A DNA stretch of 64,000 nt from Corella eumyota (GCA_963082875.1 OY720098.1:16554001-16618000), one strand, 5' to 3'. Counted from the stretch's first letter, positions 12,956 to 24,667 are shown. The notes: generated by a model from the sequence alone, not told the origin. Numbers and translations: made by a program.

Positions 12956-13935
12956 CAATTTTTTTTAGAATGTGTAAAATTTAAAATTTTTGAAATGTAT
13001 TTATGTTACTATTTTTAGTACTGTTTATTTAATAAAATATATTTTTCTAGTGTTATGGAAAATAGATTGGCTTGCTCTATGTAGAATAATAAAAACAGAA
13101 CAGTTTGTTTTTTTTTTAAAGAGGAGAATTTTAAAATTCTGATATTTTGACATTTGAACATAAAATAATTTCTGCTGTATTTGACAACCTAAATTAGTTA
13201 CAAGTCTGAGACAATGACATTATTTTACATGTGATTTATAATATTTAGTTAAGTTTTTAAAGATTCTGGTTAAAATATAAATAAATTTCCAAATGTTGTT
13301 TTGAATTAAAAAACATTTTTTTAAATATTAATATTGCTTTAGAACCCAATGTAATATTTATTATTAATTTTTAATGTATTAAACTGTAAAAATTGCAGGC
13401 ATATGGCAAGGTGCAGTTTTTTTGTTAATAAATACAGGACTTGGTTTTCTTTATCTAAAGTCCAGGGTGTAATCGGTTATGTGTTGTAGTGTTATTTTTA
13501 TATTAAGCCTTTGCAACATAAGTTTTAATTAATCTACATTGCATGATAAATTTAAACTTTTGTTGTAATAATTCTGATTAAAATTTTTAATAAAATTTGT
13601 TTGGCAACTCTTAAACTTTGTTTGGCAAAAAATAACTGTAATACTTTTTTATTTTGTATTTCTTTAAGTAAAAGAATTAAATTACAAAAGTCATTAAAAT
13701 TGGGAAATAGTTATTGATTTGATTTTTAACTTGTAAAGTAAATTGTACTGTGTGGCTGTTATCATTAACTAAATAACTATAATTTTAACATGACATTTTT
13801 CAGAATATAATATCTTTATTATAATAAAAATATATATTGTTGGGCTATAATAATGAGCAAAGAAAAGAAAACATGAGTACATTTTGTTAACCATTTTACT
13901 TAATGTTTTACATATTAGGTAATGTATAAGAGCAA
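12956..13935. other. Convergent intergenic region between CEP162-like gene and MBOAT7 copy A
   Basis: Tail-to-tail gap of 980 bp. AATAAA at 13031-13036 is a good poly(A) signal for the + strand gene, 76 bp after its stop. TTTATT at 13815-13820 (AATAAA on the minus strand) would serve MBOAT7 copy A. The outer edge of the inverted duplication falls inside this gap near 13629. No further gene is seen. Confidence 0.55.
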
Positions 13936-16840
13936 TTAGATTTTTAAGCCCTTGATTTGTTTCTTTACAACAACACAACACAAAAGAATTGTCGATAGAA
14001 TTATGTACGGATAATACCAAAGCGATGAAAATAATCTAAAAAAAGTTAAAAAATGTAAGTTTTTTTGCATTTAAAACAATACTTTATTAATTATAATATC
14101 ACACTGGAAAATTGTTTACTAAGTACAATATCATATTTTGAGATATTTTTGAAGTAATGTATGTAAACTGCTTAAATTATTCTTTTTAACATTACCTTAT
14201 TGAATCATTCCAAGTTTTAAGTGAAAAACCTGCTTGACCAAAGTCAACAACTCTTTTAGTAATAAACCAATGAAGCCTATAAACAAAAATAATAAAAGTA
14301 ATGTTAAACTGAAAAATAGACCCTGTAAGAACTATGTTATTAAACATCAAAATATCTATGTAGTTTTTTTTAGTTTATTAATGTATTAACTTACCAAACT
14401 GGCACATGCATGTTATACTCTGCCAATATTAGTGGAAGGTTTGACTCCACCAAAGCATACAATAAAAGTAGTAAACCTTTCAGCAAATAACCAGGACTTA
14501 GACCATGGAATAGAAAAAAAAAGAGAATAAGAAAAGTCACTCTGTTAATTAAAAAAAACAAAAAAATTTATTTTAAAAATCTAAGATAAATTATTTTTTA
14601 AAAACAAAATGCTTAGTGAGAGGTAAAAACCTACTTTACAAAACGAGATTCATGTGGGACTCTTTTAAATATATATGTATTCATCCACCACTGAATTGTC
14701 TTATTCCAAGCTTTCAGCATTTCTTTAATTGTAACCACACTTTCAACCTCCAAGATGGCACTATTTTCAATAGTTTTGAAATCATAGTTCTCTGTTTTAC
14801 TCCTGAAAATATCAAAGTTGAGCAGAATAATAAATTAACAATAAAATATAAAAATGCAAACAGAACATTTTCTTTATTCTATAACATTGTAAAGATAACA
14901 AAGTTAAAACTTTTGTTAATAACCCACTCTATATTCTTAATTTCTTTTGTTGGTCCATAACCAGACCTTGGGTTGGAGTCTTGGGAATATGCACCAAAAT
15001 TTAAAAGAATAAAAATACTTTCATGAAACATCCAAAATCCACTTCTAACTGCACGATATTCAAAAGCAATAACTCCAATGTACATTAATCTACAAACAAA
15101 ATTGTGAAACAAGTATTTTAAACTAACTTCGGAATTATTTAGAAAAAAATATGTAAGCTGCTGTTCAGATATTTTAAACTTGAATTAAAAAGTAGGCTTA
15201 TTTCTTTTTTGTGTAATTTTTTTACAAAATGTGTTATTTTAAACTTATGTTATTGTTTTAAAAACACTTTATTTGCATATTATGGGGGTTTGTAATATTA
15301 TTTAAAAAGTCTTACCTATAATACCAAGTTGTGTCATAAAACTCATCTTTTTTCAACATACTTAAGTTAAAGTTTTGACCAATTATAAAATACAACAGAT
15401 ATATTCCAGCACTTCCAATTAACTTAGAACATATTAGCTTTGCATGTTTCATATTTAGTTTAACATAAGGCCCTTCTAAATAGTCTTGATAGGTTCGGTA
15501 GGTGTAAATTATTCCTAAAAAAAATTATTAAAAGTTAATTACTTTTAATGTTTTCATTAAGCTTTTGTTTTAAAACCATTTTCATAAGGTAAAGTTGTTA
15601 TTAAATTGCATTGACTATTTTTTATATATATTTACATATATTTCAAAAAGCATTTTTTACCACTTATTAAACCTGGATAACAAAATGCAAAACAAAACAT
15701 TTCAAAACTATTTGGTTTGTTTTTCAGTTTTAATTGGAACTTGGTTGGTTTTGTTTCATCATCTTTTTTTAGTGTTCGTAGATCTTGAATATCAAAAGCA
15801 AGTGAAACCATCTGTTAGAGTAAAGTTTACTTAAACTATGTTTTACATTATTTTTCTAAATAAAACTTTAGTTTAAAATTGTTTTATGTTTTTTTCTACA
15901 CTATTAAATTTAACATTTCAATAGCAAAACAGGAATGAAATACCAAATGGTATAAAGAAGGCTATTTTAAAATAGTTACAACCAGTCGATCATTTGACTT
16001 TGCGGTTTTTGAGAAAAAACGTAATGTCGTAAAGGAGAGAATTAGCTACCAATTAATAACACAAGACAGAATAAGCGAGTGGGTACTATTATATATGATG
16101 AGAATTAGCGTGTACCGTTAAGTATGAGATAACTAGCGGATACCCTTACGTACGAAAGAAAGTTAGTTAGAAGCGTAAAGGATGGGAGTTTTTTCCACAA
16201 ACCGTAAGTTGTGGGAGTTTTTCCTGAAACCGTTAAGTACAAGCGATCCCCACCAACAAACTAATAATTATTGGTTTTGCATTTTGTATGTACCTTTAAT
16301 GTCATAACTAGTTGTAACAAATCAACGGGAACATTTGAACTGGTAAATGTGGTGTATAATGATTGGATCCACCATATGTTTACAAGATTCCATATTATTG
16401 CAGTAAGTCCAGTATATCTTGAAATAAATGTGCCATAATAGTTTTATTAAACGCTAAATTTTTTTGCACAAAATAATAATATTAATAATAAAGCAATTGA
16501 TACCTTTTTACCAGTTTGATGATTATTAAGTTTCCAATAACACTAATAAATATATGAACGCTGCTGTACTGGCATAAACATAACACTGAGCATATTCCAA
16601 CTAAACACGTGGAAATCTAAAACACATACTTTGTTTAGGCTGTAGGTCGTTTTTTAAAGACAGCTATTAAACTTATATTTAAAAAAATAGATAACACCTT
16701 TTTTAAATAATTTATAAATTTAATAAACGAAATGAATTACTCACCCTTCTTAAAAAAGGCGTTTTACACTGTCTTAAAAGCAATGCAATCAAAAAATGTA
16801 TGAAAGATACTGCTACTAATATTAATTGATTGTAGTTCAT
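13936..16840 (-). CDS. MBOAT7: MBOAT7 lysophosphatidylinositol acyltransferase, intact copy A
   Basis: Ten exons on the minus strand: 16840-16745, 16616-16504, 16417-16294, 15811-15661, 15514-15316, 15089-14928, 14802-14635, 14541-14395, 14276-14196, 14035-13936; 1341 nt, 446 aa (human about 472). It is a multi-pass ER acyltransferase of the MBOAT family that puts arachidonate-type acyl chains on lysophosphatidylinositol in Lands-cycle remodelling. Matches to MBOAT7 as I know it: LLQLVMTLKVVSLAFDIQDL, YTYRTYQDYLEGP, NYDFKTIEN, WNKTIQWWMNTYIFK with the family's Asn, and FHGLSPGY with its catalytic-site His. The C-terminus is basic (KKQIKGLK). Start chosen at the ATG at 16840-16838, since both copies share it. 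All exon lengths equal those of copy B, so the frame looks open throughout. It is head to head with copy B across a tRNA-bearing spacer, so its promoter must lie between 16841 and about 17550. Confidence 0.88.
15955..16260 (-). repeat. Intronic minisatellite of MBOAT7 copy A
   Basis: The intron between exons 3 and 4 holds degenerate repeats built on GAGAATTAGCG and GTACCGTTAAGTACGA (period near 30 bp), next to a duplicated GGGAGTTTTT / AAACCGT block. The counterpart in copy B is 19535-19815 with a different number and order of units, so the repeat predates the duplication and has since evolved separately. Confidence 0.7.
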
Positions 16841-17556
16841 ATTTTTCCCATAAGTTTTTCACCTACCCTCAGACACAGCCTAAGTATGTTATTGCAATAA
16901 CATTATTTATCATAAAAAGCAGATGATAGTTAGTTTTTGTTAAATAAAACATAAATTTATTAATTAAGAAGGAAGCAATATAACGTTTACTGATATAACG
17001 CAAAGGAAATGCAATATTAGCACATATATTTATTTATTATGTTATTGTTTTTTATTAATTTACGCATTTAATTTGTTTATTTTTTTCTATTAGTTAAACT
17101 AATGTTAATCAAACACAATATATACCTAAGGATTACCAGATTATTTTGTTTTACTAAATATAAAAGACTGTTGTTTGACTTTTATTAAATAGTTTAGGTA
17201 ACAACATGAAACATACTTTTTTAAAGTTTTCCAAAAAAAACTAATACACATATTAGTAAAATTATTTTTTAGCATTTTATTGTGTTAAAAGTATTTTATA
17301 GCTGATGGTCAAAATGTAGTTTTACAAAATTTCAGCCTACCTGGCGTTTGGTTTTCGCATGTTGATTACTTTAAAATTCAATAATTTAATATATTGATTA
17401 AAAAAATGCGTCGTAGTAAATGTAAAAACAGTTGAATGATGCAAAGCAGAAAACATCTTTTTTAAGAATTGGCATTATATCAATTCTTGCTAATGCATTT
17501 TAACACATTTTATAAAGTCAACTAAATTAAATAACCAAACGACAAAAAAAAATTAG

Positions 17557-17638
17557 ATTGAGGTGGCCGAGTGGTTAAGGCGATGGACTGCTAATCCATT
17601 GTGCTCTGCACGCGTGGGTTCGAATTCCATCCTCGTCG
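17557..17638 (+). pseudogene. Degenerate tRNA-Ser(GCT)
   Basis: 82-nt serine-type tRNA with anticodon GCT in CTGCTAA and a long variable arm, close to the sound copies at 22510 and 24583. The acceptor 5' strand is ATTGAGG against 3' CCTCGTC, giving mismatches at pairs 1-72 and 2-71 and a wobble at 3-70. The T stem has C61 changed to T (GAATTCC). Three changes in structural positions suggest a decaying gene. It lies 3 nt upstream of a normal tRNA-Ala. Confidence 0.75.
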
Positions 17639-17641
17639 CTT

Positions 17642-17713
17642 GGGGATGTAGCTCAGTGGTAGAGCGCATGCTTTGCATGTATGAGGCCCCGGGTTCAATC
17701 CCCGGCATCTCCA
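17642..17713 (+). tRNA. tRNA-Ala(TGC)
   Basis: 72 nt, anticodon TGC in CTTTGCATG. Acceptor GGGGATG pairs with CATCTCC and contains the G3-U70 wobble that alanyl-tRNA synthetase recognises; T arm CCGGGTTCAATCCCCGG is perfect. Followed by a T5 run (Pol III stop) at 17714. Only 3 nt separate it from the tRNA-Ser-like sequence and no T4 run lies between, so the two may share one transcript. Confidence 0.93.
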
Positions 17714-18449
17714 TTTTTGTTAAAATTTATTTTCAAACTAAAATCTTTAATGACATTTACATAAATCCTTAATTAACATTATGGGCATTATATTATATCT
17801 TTAAAACAACTTCTAAATACATTTAATAATATTTAAACTTACAAAACGCTATTTTTAATGTAATACAGATGCAAATCCCAAACATCAAGTAAGATATCCC
17901 ACAATAGCCTACTGCACATGTCTATTAAAACCAATTTGAGTTTTGATCATCAACTGTAACACACTTTTAATATAAAGAAGTGTTGATAAAAATATGATTT
18001 AAAAATATGTGTATTAGTTTTTTAAAATACTTTTTTTTAAATAAATAAAAATTAACCAACAGTGTTTTATATTTGGTAATACAAGAAAAACTGTAGTTCT
18101 GGTAATTCTTATGTATAAATTGTGTTTGTTTAACAATAATTTAACTATTAGAAAAAAATGTGTAATAAAAAACAATAACAGAATTAATAAAGATATTTGC
18201 TAATATCGCATTTCCTTTGCGTTATATCAGTGAAACGTTTTATTGCTTCCTTTTTAATCAAGAAATTTATGTTTTATTTTATTTAACAAAAAACTAACTA
18301 TCATCTGTTTTTCATGATAGATAATATTATTGCAATAACTTACTTATATCAGAGAGTAAGTAAAAACCTACAGGGAAAAATATGGACTATGATCAACTTC
18401 TATTAGTAGCAGCATCTTTCATACAGTTTTTGATTGCATTACTTTTAAG

Positions 18450-18988
18450 CAAAGGTGGGCACCAAATCGTTAATGCGTTAAACGTTAAATAACGAAGTTA
18501 AATTTTTTGTTAAAAGTTAACTTTTAAGTTAATTTTAAAAATCGTTATCGGACCTGTTAACTTTCGTTAAATTGTACTTCCGTTAAATTAAGCCCGTTAA
18601 CTCAATATTTTACAAGTAAATCCATGGTAATATAAGGAATATATATGTTTAATATCGCCGTTTATCGGGTTTAAACGTTGCAATTTTTAAACGATGAAGT
18701 AATTACTATCCGGCCACTGTTATTTCGGCATTAGGCCTATGCCAGTTTTAAAAACTTCTTCTAAACCATTTTCGTCTAGTTAAAACATCGATTAAGAAAA
18801 AAACTATTTTTTTTTATAAAAAAGGTAATTTCCTTGTTTGTTTTAATTAAATTTTAACGTTAACGTTCAACGATAACTTCCGTTACACTTGGTTTAATTT
18901 AACGAAAAAACATTAGCGAAGTTACTGTATTGTGTAACGAATAACCATTTAACGAAGTTGCTTTTTTGATTAACTGTGCCCACCTATG
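18450..18988. mobile_element. hAT-like non-autonomous DNA transposon, 539 bp
   Basis: Ends CAAAGGTGGGCAC and, inverted, CATAGGTGGGCAC (12 of 13 matching). Flanked by perfect 8-bp duplications CTTTTAAG at 18442-18449 and 18989-18996. MBOAT7 copy A has the empty site with a single CTTTTAAG, which proves the insertion. TIR style and 8-bp duplication are those of the hAT superfamily. The interior is rich in CGTTAA/TTAACG motifs in both orientations near both ends and encodes nothing. Confidence 0.95.
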
Positions 18989-19534
18989 CTTTTAAGACAG
19001 TGTAAAACACCCTTTTCAAGGAGGGTGAGTAACTTATTTTTTCAAAAATAATTAAAATAAAACATTTTATCGAATACTTTAAATAAGCAAAATAAATCTA
19101 CAGTGCTTATGGTTTAACAGTTTTTTTATAAAACGACCTTTAAACAAACTATGCACCTTAGATTTCAACATGTTTCGTTGGAATATGCTCAGTGTTATGT
19201 TTATGCCAATACAGCAGCGTTCATATATTTATTAGTGTTATTGGAAACTTAATAATCATCAAACTGGTAAAAAGGTATCAATTGCTTTATTATTATTCTT
19301 AATATTTTGTGCAATAAGAAAAATTTAGCATCTAATAAAATTATTATGGCACATTTATTTCAAGATATACTGGGCTTACTGCAATATTATGGAATCTTGC
19401 GAACATATGGTGGATCCAATCATTATACATGACATTAGACAGTTCAATTCTTCCCGTTGATTTGTTACAAGTAGTTATAACATTAAAGGTACTTACAATA
19501 TTCAAAACCAATAGTTATTAATTTGTTAATTGGA

Positions 19535-19815
19535 ATCGCTTGTATTTCACAGTTTTAGGAAAAAATCCCGCAACTTACGGTTTGGGGAAAAAAACTTCCA
19601 TCCGTTACGCTTCTAACTAACTTTCTTTCGTACGTAAGGGTACTCGCTAATTCTTACTCGCAGTTAACGGTACTAGCTAATTCTCTATTGTACTTAACGG
19701 TACTTGCTTATTCTTTTTTTGCAGTTGACGGTACACGCTTATTCTCTATCGTACTTAATTGTGCTCGCTAATTCTCTCTCGTATTTAAAAACATTAAGTT
19801 TTTTCTCAAGAACCG
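19535..19815 (+). repeat. Intronic minisatellite of MBOAT7 copy B
   Basis: In the intron between exons 3 and 4: about five copies built on GGTACTCGCTAATTCTCT and CGTACTTAACGGTAC (near 30 bp), the reverse complement of the array in copy A. The array is more regular here than in copy A. Confidence 0.75.
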
Positions 19816-21978
19816 CAAAGTTACAAGTGGTCGGCCAGTTGTAACTATTTTTAAATAGCTTTTTTCATACCATTTGGTATTTCATTTCGACTTTACTAAT
19901 AAAATGTTAAACTTAATAATATAGAAAAAACATAAAACAAGTTCCAACTAAAGTTATCTTTGGAAAAATAATGTTTAACAAAATTTAATTAAATTGTACT
20001 CTCACAGATGGTTTCACTTGCTTTTGATATTCAAGATCTACGAACACTAAAAAAAGATGATGAAACAAAACCAACCAAGTTCCAATTAAAACTAAAAAAC
20101 AAACCAAATAGTTTTGAAATGTTTTGTTTTGCATTTTGTTATCCAGGTTTAATAAGTGGTAAAAATGCTTTTTGAAATATATGAAAATATATTTAAAAAT
20201 TAATCAATGCAATTCAATAACAACTTTACCTTATAACAATGGTTTTAAAACAAAAGCTTGAACAAAACGTCAAAAACAATTAACTTTTAATAATTTTTTT
20301 TAGGCATAATTTACACCTACCGAACCTATCAAGACTATTTAGAAGGGCCTTATGTTAAACTAAATATGAAACATGCAAAGTTAATATTTTCTAAGTTAAT
20401 TGGAAGTGCTGGAATATATCTGTTGTATTTTATAATTGGTCAAAACTTTAACTTAAGTATGTTGAAAAAAGATGAGTTTTATGACACAACTTGGTATTAT
20501 AGGTAAGACTTTTTAAATGATATTACAAACGCCATAATATACAAATACCCTTTTTTAAAACAATAACATAAGTTTAAAATAACACATTCTGTAAAAAAAT
20601 TACACAAAAAAGGATTACTTTTTAATTCAATTTTAAAATATCCAAACAGCTGCTTACATAATTTTTTCTAAATTAATTCCAAAGTTTATTTAAAGTACTT
20701 GTTTCACAATTTTGTTTGTAGATTATTGTACATTGGAGTTGTTGCTTTTGAATATCGTGCAGTTAGAAGTGGATTTTGGATGTTTCATGAATGTATTTTT
20801 ATTCTTTTAAATTTTGGTGCATATCCACAAGACTCTAACCCAAGGTCTGGTTATGGACCAACAAAAGAAATTAAGAATATAGAGTGGGTTATTAACAAAA
20901 GTTTTAAATTTGTTATCTCTACAACATCATAGAAATAAGAAAATGTTCTGTTTGCATTTTTATATTTTATTGTTAATTTATTATTCTGCTCAACTTTGAT
21001 ATTTTCAGGAGTAAAACAGAGAACTATGATTTCAAAACTATTGAAAATAGTGCCTTCTTGGAGGTTGAAAGTGTGGTTACAATTAAAGAAATGCTGAAAG
21101 CTTGGAATAAGACAATTCAGTGGTGGATGAATACATATATATTTAAAAGAGTCCCACATGAATCTCGTTTTGTAAAGTAGGGTTTTACCAGTTAAACTTA
21201 TTTAAGCATTTTGTTTTTAAAAAATAATTTATCTTAGATATTTAAAATAAAAATTTTTGTTTTTTTAATTAACAGAATGACTTTTCTTATTCTCTTTTTT
21301 GTTCTATTCCATGGTCTAAGTCCTGGTTATTTGCTGAAAGGTTTACTACTTTTATTGTTTACTTTAGTAGAGTCAAACCTTCCACTAATATTGGCAGAGT
21401 ATAACATGCATGTGCCAGTTTGGTAAGTTAATACATTTATAAACTAAAAAAAACTTCATAAATATTTAATAACGTAGTTCTTACATGGCCTATGTTTTAC
21501 ATTATATTATTTTTGTTTAAAGGCTTCATTGGTTTATTACTAAAAGAGTTGTTGACTTTGGTCAAGCAGGTTTTTCACTTAAAACTTGGAATGATTCAAT
21601 AAAGTAATGTTAAAAAGAATAATTTAAGCAGTTTACATACATTACTTCAAAAATATCTCAAAATATGATATTGTACTTAGTAAACAATTTTCCAGTGGGA
21701 TATTATAATTAATAAAGTATTGTTTTAAATGCAAAAAAACTTACATTTTTTAACTTTTTTTAGATTATTTTCATCGCTTTGGTATTATCCGTACATAATT
21801 CTTTCGACAATTCTTTTGTGTTGTGTTGTTTTAAAAAAACAAATCAAGGGCTTAAAAATCTAATTGCTCATATACATTACCTAATATGTAAAACATTAAG
21901 TAAAATGGTTAACAAAATGTACTTATGTTTTCTTTTCTTTGCTCATTATTATAGCCCAACAATATATATTTTTATTAT

Positions 21979-21984
21979 AATAAA
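21979..21984 (+). terminator. Candidate poly(A) signal, MBOAT7 copy B
   Basis: AATAAA about 116 bp past the stop. The mirrored position in copy A (13815-13820) also has it, so the signal is conserved between the copies. Confidence 0.5.
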
Positions 21985-22509
21985 GATATTATATTCTGAA
22001 AAATGTCATGTTAAAATTATAGTTATTTAGTTAATGATAACAGCCACACAGTACAATTTACTTTACAAGTTAAAAATCAAATCAATAACTATTTCCCAAT
22101 TTTAATGACTTTTGTAATTTAATTCTTTTACTTAAAGAAATACAAAATAAAAAAGTATTATAGTTAAGATTTCAGAGTTATTTTTAAATGTACGTAAGTC
22201 ACTTGTATGTATGTGAAACTATTGCACGAATTGAAAAGTTACATAACTTGAAATATATAAGTTCTCTTATGTTTGTAAAGTAGTTTAGGATACGTTTGTC
22301 CAAGCTCTATACGCAAACAAGGAATGAAGTACATTTTATATTTTTGTTAAAACGCTATAAGTTTGTTTGTGTTGGCGGTTTAGTTTAGATAGTAGTTTAG
22401 CATGATTAAAGTGTTTGTGACATTTTTAATGTATTTAAAATCACTAAAATAATTTTATTAATTGTTATAAAAAACATAGTTCATGTTAAAATAAGGGTTG
22501 TTGATATGT

Positions 22510-22591
22510 GACGAGGTGGCCGAGTGGTTAAGGCGATGGACTGCTAATCCATTGTGCTCTGCACGCGTGGGTTCGAATCCCATCCTCGTCC
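22510..22591 (+). tRNA. tRNA-Ser(GCT)
   Basis: 82 nt, acceptor GACGAGG with CCTCGTC fully paired, anticodon GCT, long variable arm, T arm intact. One oddity: the base after the acceptor stem (discriminator, 22591) is C, where the other copies have G, the base eukaryotic seryl-tRNA synthetase expects. Charging may be weaker. Confidence 0.88.
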
Positions 22592-22594
22592 ATT

Positions 22595-22666
22595 GGCGAT
22601 GTAGCTCAGTGGTAGAGCACATGCTTTGCATGTATGAGGCCCCAGGTTCAATCCCCGGCATCTCCA
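22595..22666 (+). pseudogene. tRNA-Ala(TGC) with damaged identity pair
   Basis: Anticodon TGC and overall fold kept, but the acceptor is GGCGATG against CATCTCC, so position 3 is C and the G3-U70 alanine identity wobble is lost. The T stem has an A where the sound copies have G, giving a second mismatch. Likely a decaying tRNA gene. 3 nt after the tRNA-Ser; T4 follows. Confidence 0.75.
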
Positions 22667-23646
22667 TTTTGCCAAAATTTGCTTCCCAAACTAAATGGCA
22701 AAGTAGTATATACTTTTTTTTAACGTTTTATTTGTTAGCATGGTTTTATATTCCTAATATTTTTATAATCGCCATTTTGCCAAGGCTTGTTCTACAAGCA
22801 AATACATTTTTAACTACATTTATTTTACTCTATTACACAAATAATCACTATTTTTAATTAATGTCTTTAAATAATGTATTCTAAATGTTTAATTTTATTG
22901 GATGACGGTATATATAAAGACGTTTCTTGCAACCACTTATTCAAGTGAAGGCATTACAAGTTATTGTTTTGTTGAAACTTATACAGTAAAAAACTAAATC
23001 ATTACAGAATTTAAAAGGACGGGTGTTTTCTAAGGCACCTTCTTAACTTACAATTAATTTCCGTTTCTTGTTTAATTCTACATGGCCATCATTATTCTAT
23101 GAAAAGTCTAGTTCCTGCAACTTTTTAGATGTAAGTATATTTCTTTTTTTTTCTTTTTTTTTTATTTTGGTTTTTTGCACATTGATAAAAGTTAATAATA
23201 AATACAATTAATATTACAACAATGCGATGGAAAAAATGACAAAATCAATTTAATGATTTAAAACATGCCAAAAGTATTAATGTTTACATAAAGATTTTAA
23301 GTATGTTATGGCTGGGCACCAAACCCACGTATGTTAGTGTATTTGAGCGAATTGTATTATATGTTAGAGTATTTCAGCGAATTATTTTATATGTTAGAGT
23401 ATTGAGCGAATTTGCAAGTTACCTCGTATTGTAATTTAATTGTTTGCTTTTGTATGTTATAGTAATTTAATTAACAACATAGTTTAGTTCAACGCAATTA
23501 GTTTATTTGTTCTGGAAGTTTGGTTGACATTAAAGTTTAGCATGGTTAAATTGTTTGTGACATTTTTAATGTTCTTAAATTAAAAATAGTTTTACTAAAT
23601 GTTATACAAACCAAGCTACCTGATAAAATAACATTTGTTGATATGA

Positions 23647-23728
23647 GACGAGGTGGCCGAGTGGTTAAGGCGATGTACTGCTAATCCATTGTGCTCTGCA
23701 CACGTGGGTTCGAATCCCATCCTCGTCG
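23647..23728 (+). tRNA. tRNA-Ser(GCT), anticodon-stem variant
   Basis: 82 nt, acceptor and T arm intact, discriminator G. The anticodon stem reads ATGTA against TCCAT, a T-C mismatch at pair 30-40 where the sound copies have G-C, and the variable arm has one further change. It may fold poorly; function uncertain. Confidence 0.75.
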
Positions 23729-23731
23729 ATT

Positions 23732-23803
23732 GGGGATGTAGCTCAGTGGTAGAGCGCATGCTTTGCATGTATGAAGCCCCGGGTTCAATCCCCGGCATCT
23801 CCA
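23732..23803 (+). tRNA. tRNA-Ala(TGC)
   Basis: 72 nt, acceptor GGGGATG with CATCTCC, G3-U70 present, perfect T arm, one G-to-A change in the variable loop. T4 follows. 3 nt downstream of the tRNA-Ser with no terminator between. Confidence 0.92.
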
Positions 23804-24582
23804 TTTTGCTAAAATTTGCTTCCCAAACTAAATGGTTAAGTAGTATATGTATTTTTCGACGTTTTATTTGTTAGCATGGTTTTATATTCCTAATATATTT
23901 TATAATCGGCATTTTGCCAATGCTTGTTCTACAAGCAAATACATTTTAAACTGCATTTATTTTACTCTATTACACAAATAATCACTATTTTTTATTTATA
24001 TTTGTTACATGTTTTAAATGTTTAATTTTAATGGTTGGCTCGATATACGATGGCGTTTTTTGCAACCACTTATTCAAGTGAAGGCATTACAAGTTATTGT
24101 TTTGTTGAAACTTATACAGTAAAAAAATAAATTATTGCAGAATTTGTAAAGACGTGTGAATCCTAAGGCGCCTTTTAACTTGCAATTAATTTCCGTTTCT
24201 TGTTTAATTCTACATGGTCATTATTATTCTATGCAAAATCTAGTTCCAGAAGCTTTTAAGATGTAAGTTTACTTTTTTGTTTTATATATTAGACTATTGT
24301 GCAAATTTGCAAGTTATCCTGTATTGTAATTTAATTGTTTGCTTTTATACGTTAAAGTAATTTAATTAACAACCTTCGTGTAAACCTAATGCAAACAAGT
24401 AATAAAGTAAATATTATAGTTTAGTTCAAGCAATTAGCTTATTTGTTCTGGAAATTTGGTTGACATTAAAGTTAAGCATGGTTAAATTGTTTGTGACATT
24501 TTTGATATTTCTAAATTAAAAATGATTTTACTAAATGTTATACAAAATAAGATACCTGATAAAATATGGTTTGGTGATATGT

Positions 24583-24664
24583 GACGAGGTGGCCGAGTGG
24601 TTAAGGCGATGGACTGCTAATCCATTGTGCTCTGCACGCGTGGGTTCGAATCCCATCCTCGTCG
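24583..24664 (+). tRNA. tRNA-Ser(GCT)
   Basis: 82 nt; every stem pairs (acceptor GACGAGG/CCTCGTC, anticodon stem ATGGA/TCCAT, T arm), anticodon GCT, discriminator G. This is the soundest serine copy in the window. Confidence 0.95.
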
Positions 24665-24667
24665 ATT

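Larger units (their letters stand above)
13629..17265 (+). repeat. Left arm of large inverted duplication (MBOAT7 copy A)
   Basis: Left arm of an imperfect inverted repeat whose right arm is 17989-22170. The arms match in reverse complement from outside MBOAT7's 3' end (ATTTTGTATTTCTTTAAGTA near 13653) to beyond its 5' end (AACTAATACACATAT near 17237), introns included, with scattered substitutions and small indels. Edges are estimated by eye to within about 30 bp. Confidence 0.9.
17266..17988. other. Spacer of the inverted duplication
   Basis: Unique-looking AT-rich sequence between the two arms. Its only recognisable content is the tRNA-Ser/tRNA-Ala pair at 17557-17713. It should also hold parts of the divergent promoters of both MBOAT7 copies, but no clear core promoter motif is visible. 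Confidence 0.6.
18382..21863 (+). pseudogene. MBOAT7: MBOAT7 copy B, first exon broken by a DNA transposon
   Basis: Inverted paralogue of copy A. Exons: 18382-18449 joined across the insertion to 18997-19024, then 19162-19274, 19365-19488, 20008-20158, 20304-20502, 20722-20883, 21009-21176, 21276-21422, 21523-21603, 21764-21863. Exons 2-10 have the same lengths and phases as copy A and stay open, with catalytic FHGLSPGY and WNKTIQWW both kept. Exon 1 is interrupted after codon 22 by a 539-bp hAT-like element plus 8-bp target duplication; reading on from the ATG enters the element and meets a stop within about 15 codons. Since 547 bp is not a multiple of three, the exon cannot be read through. 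Either this copy is a young pseudogene or it begins downstream: exon 4 opens with an in-frame ATG, but that start would lose the first three exons' membrane helices. Alternative upstream exons cannot be excluded. Confidence 0.8.
17989..22170 (-). repeat. Right arm of large inverted duplication (MBOAT7 copy B)
   Basis: Reverse-complement partner of 13629-17265. It is about 540 bp longer, largely because of the hAT-like insertion at 18450-18988. Exons match more closely than introns. Edges by eye. Confidence 0.9.

Noticed and set aside
13769-14020. 83-residue minus-strand open frame, and its twin at 21779-22030 on +
   Set aside because: Both are other-frame shadows over the last MBOAT7 exon and its 3' UTR; the true frame ends LKI at 13936 and 21863.
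22860-23130. Conserved TATATAAAGAC-containing segment downstream of tRNA pair 2, repeated near 24040-24260
   Set aside because: Considered as a small RNA or short spliced gene, but the third copy is strongly diverged and no structure or reading frame is shared. It is better explained as flank carried by the tandem duplication.
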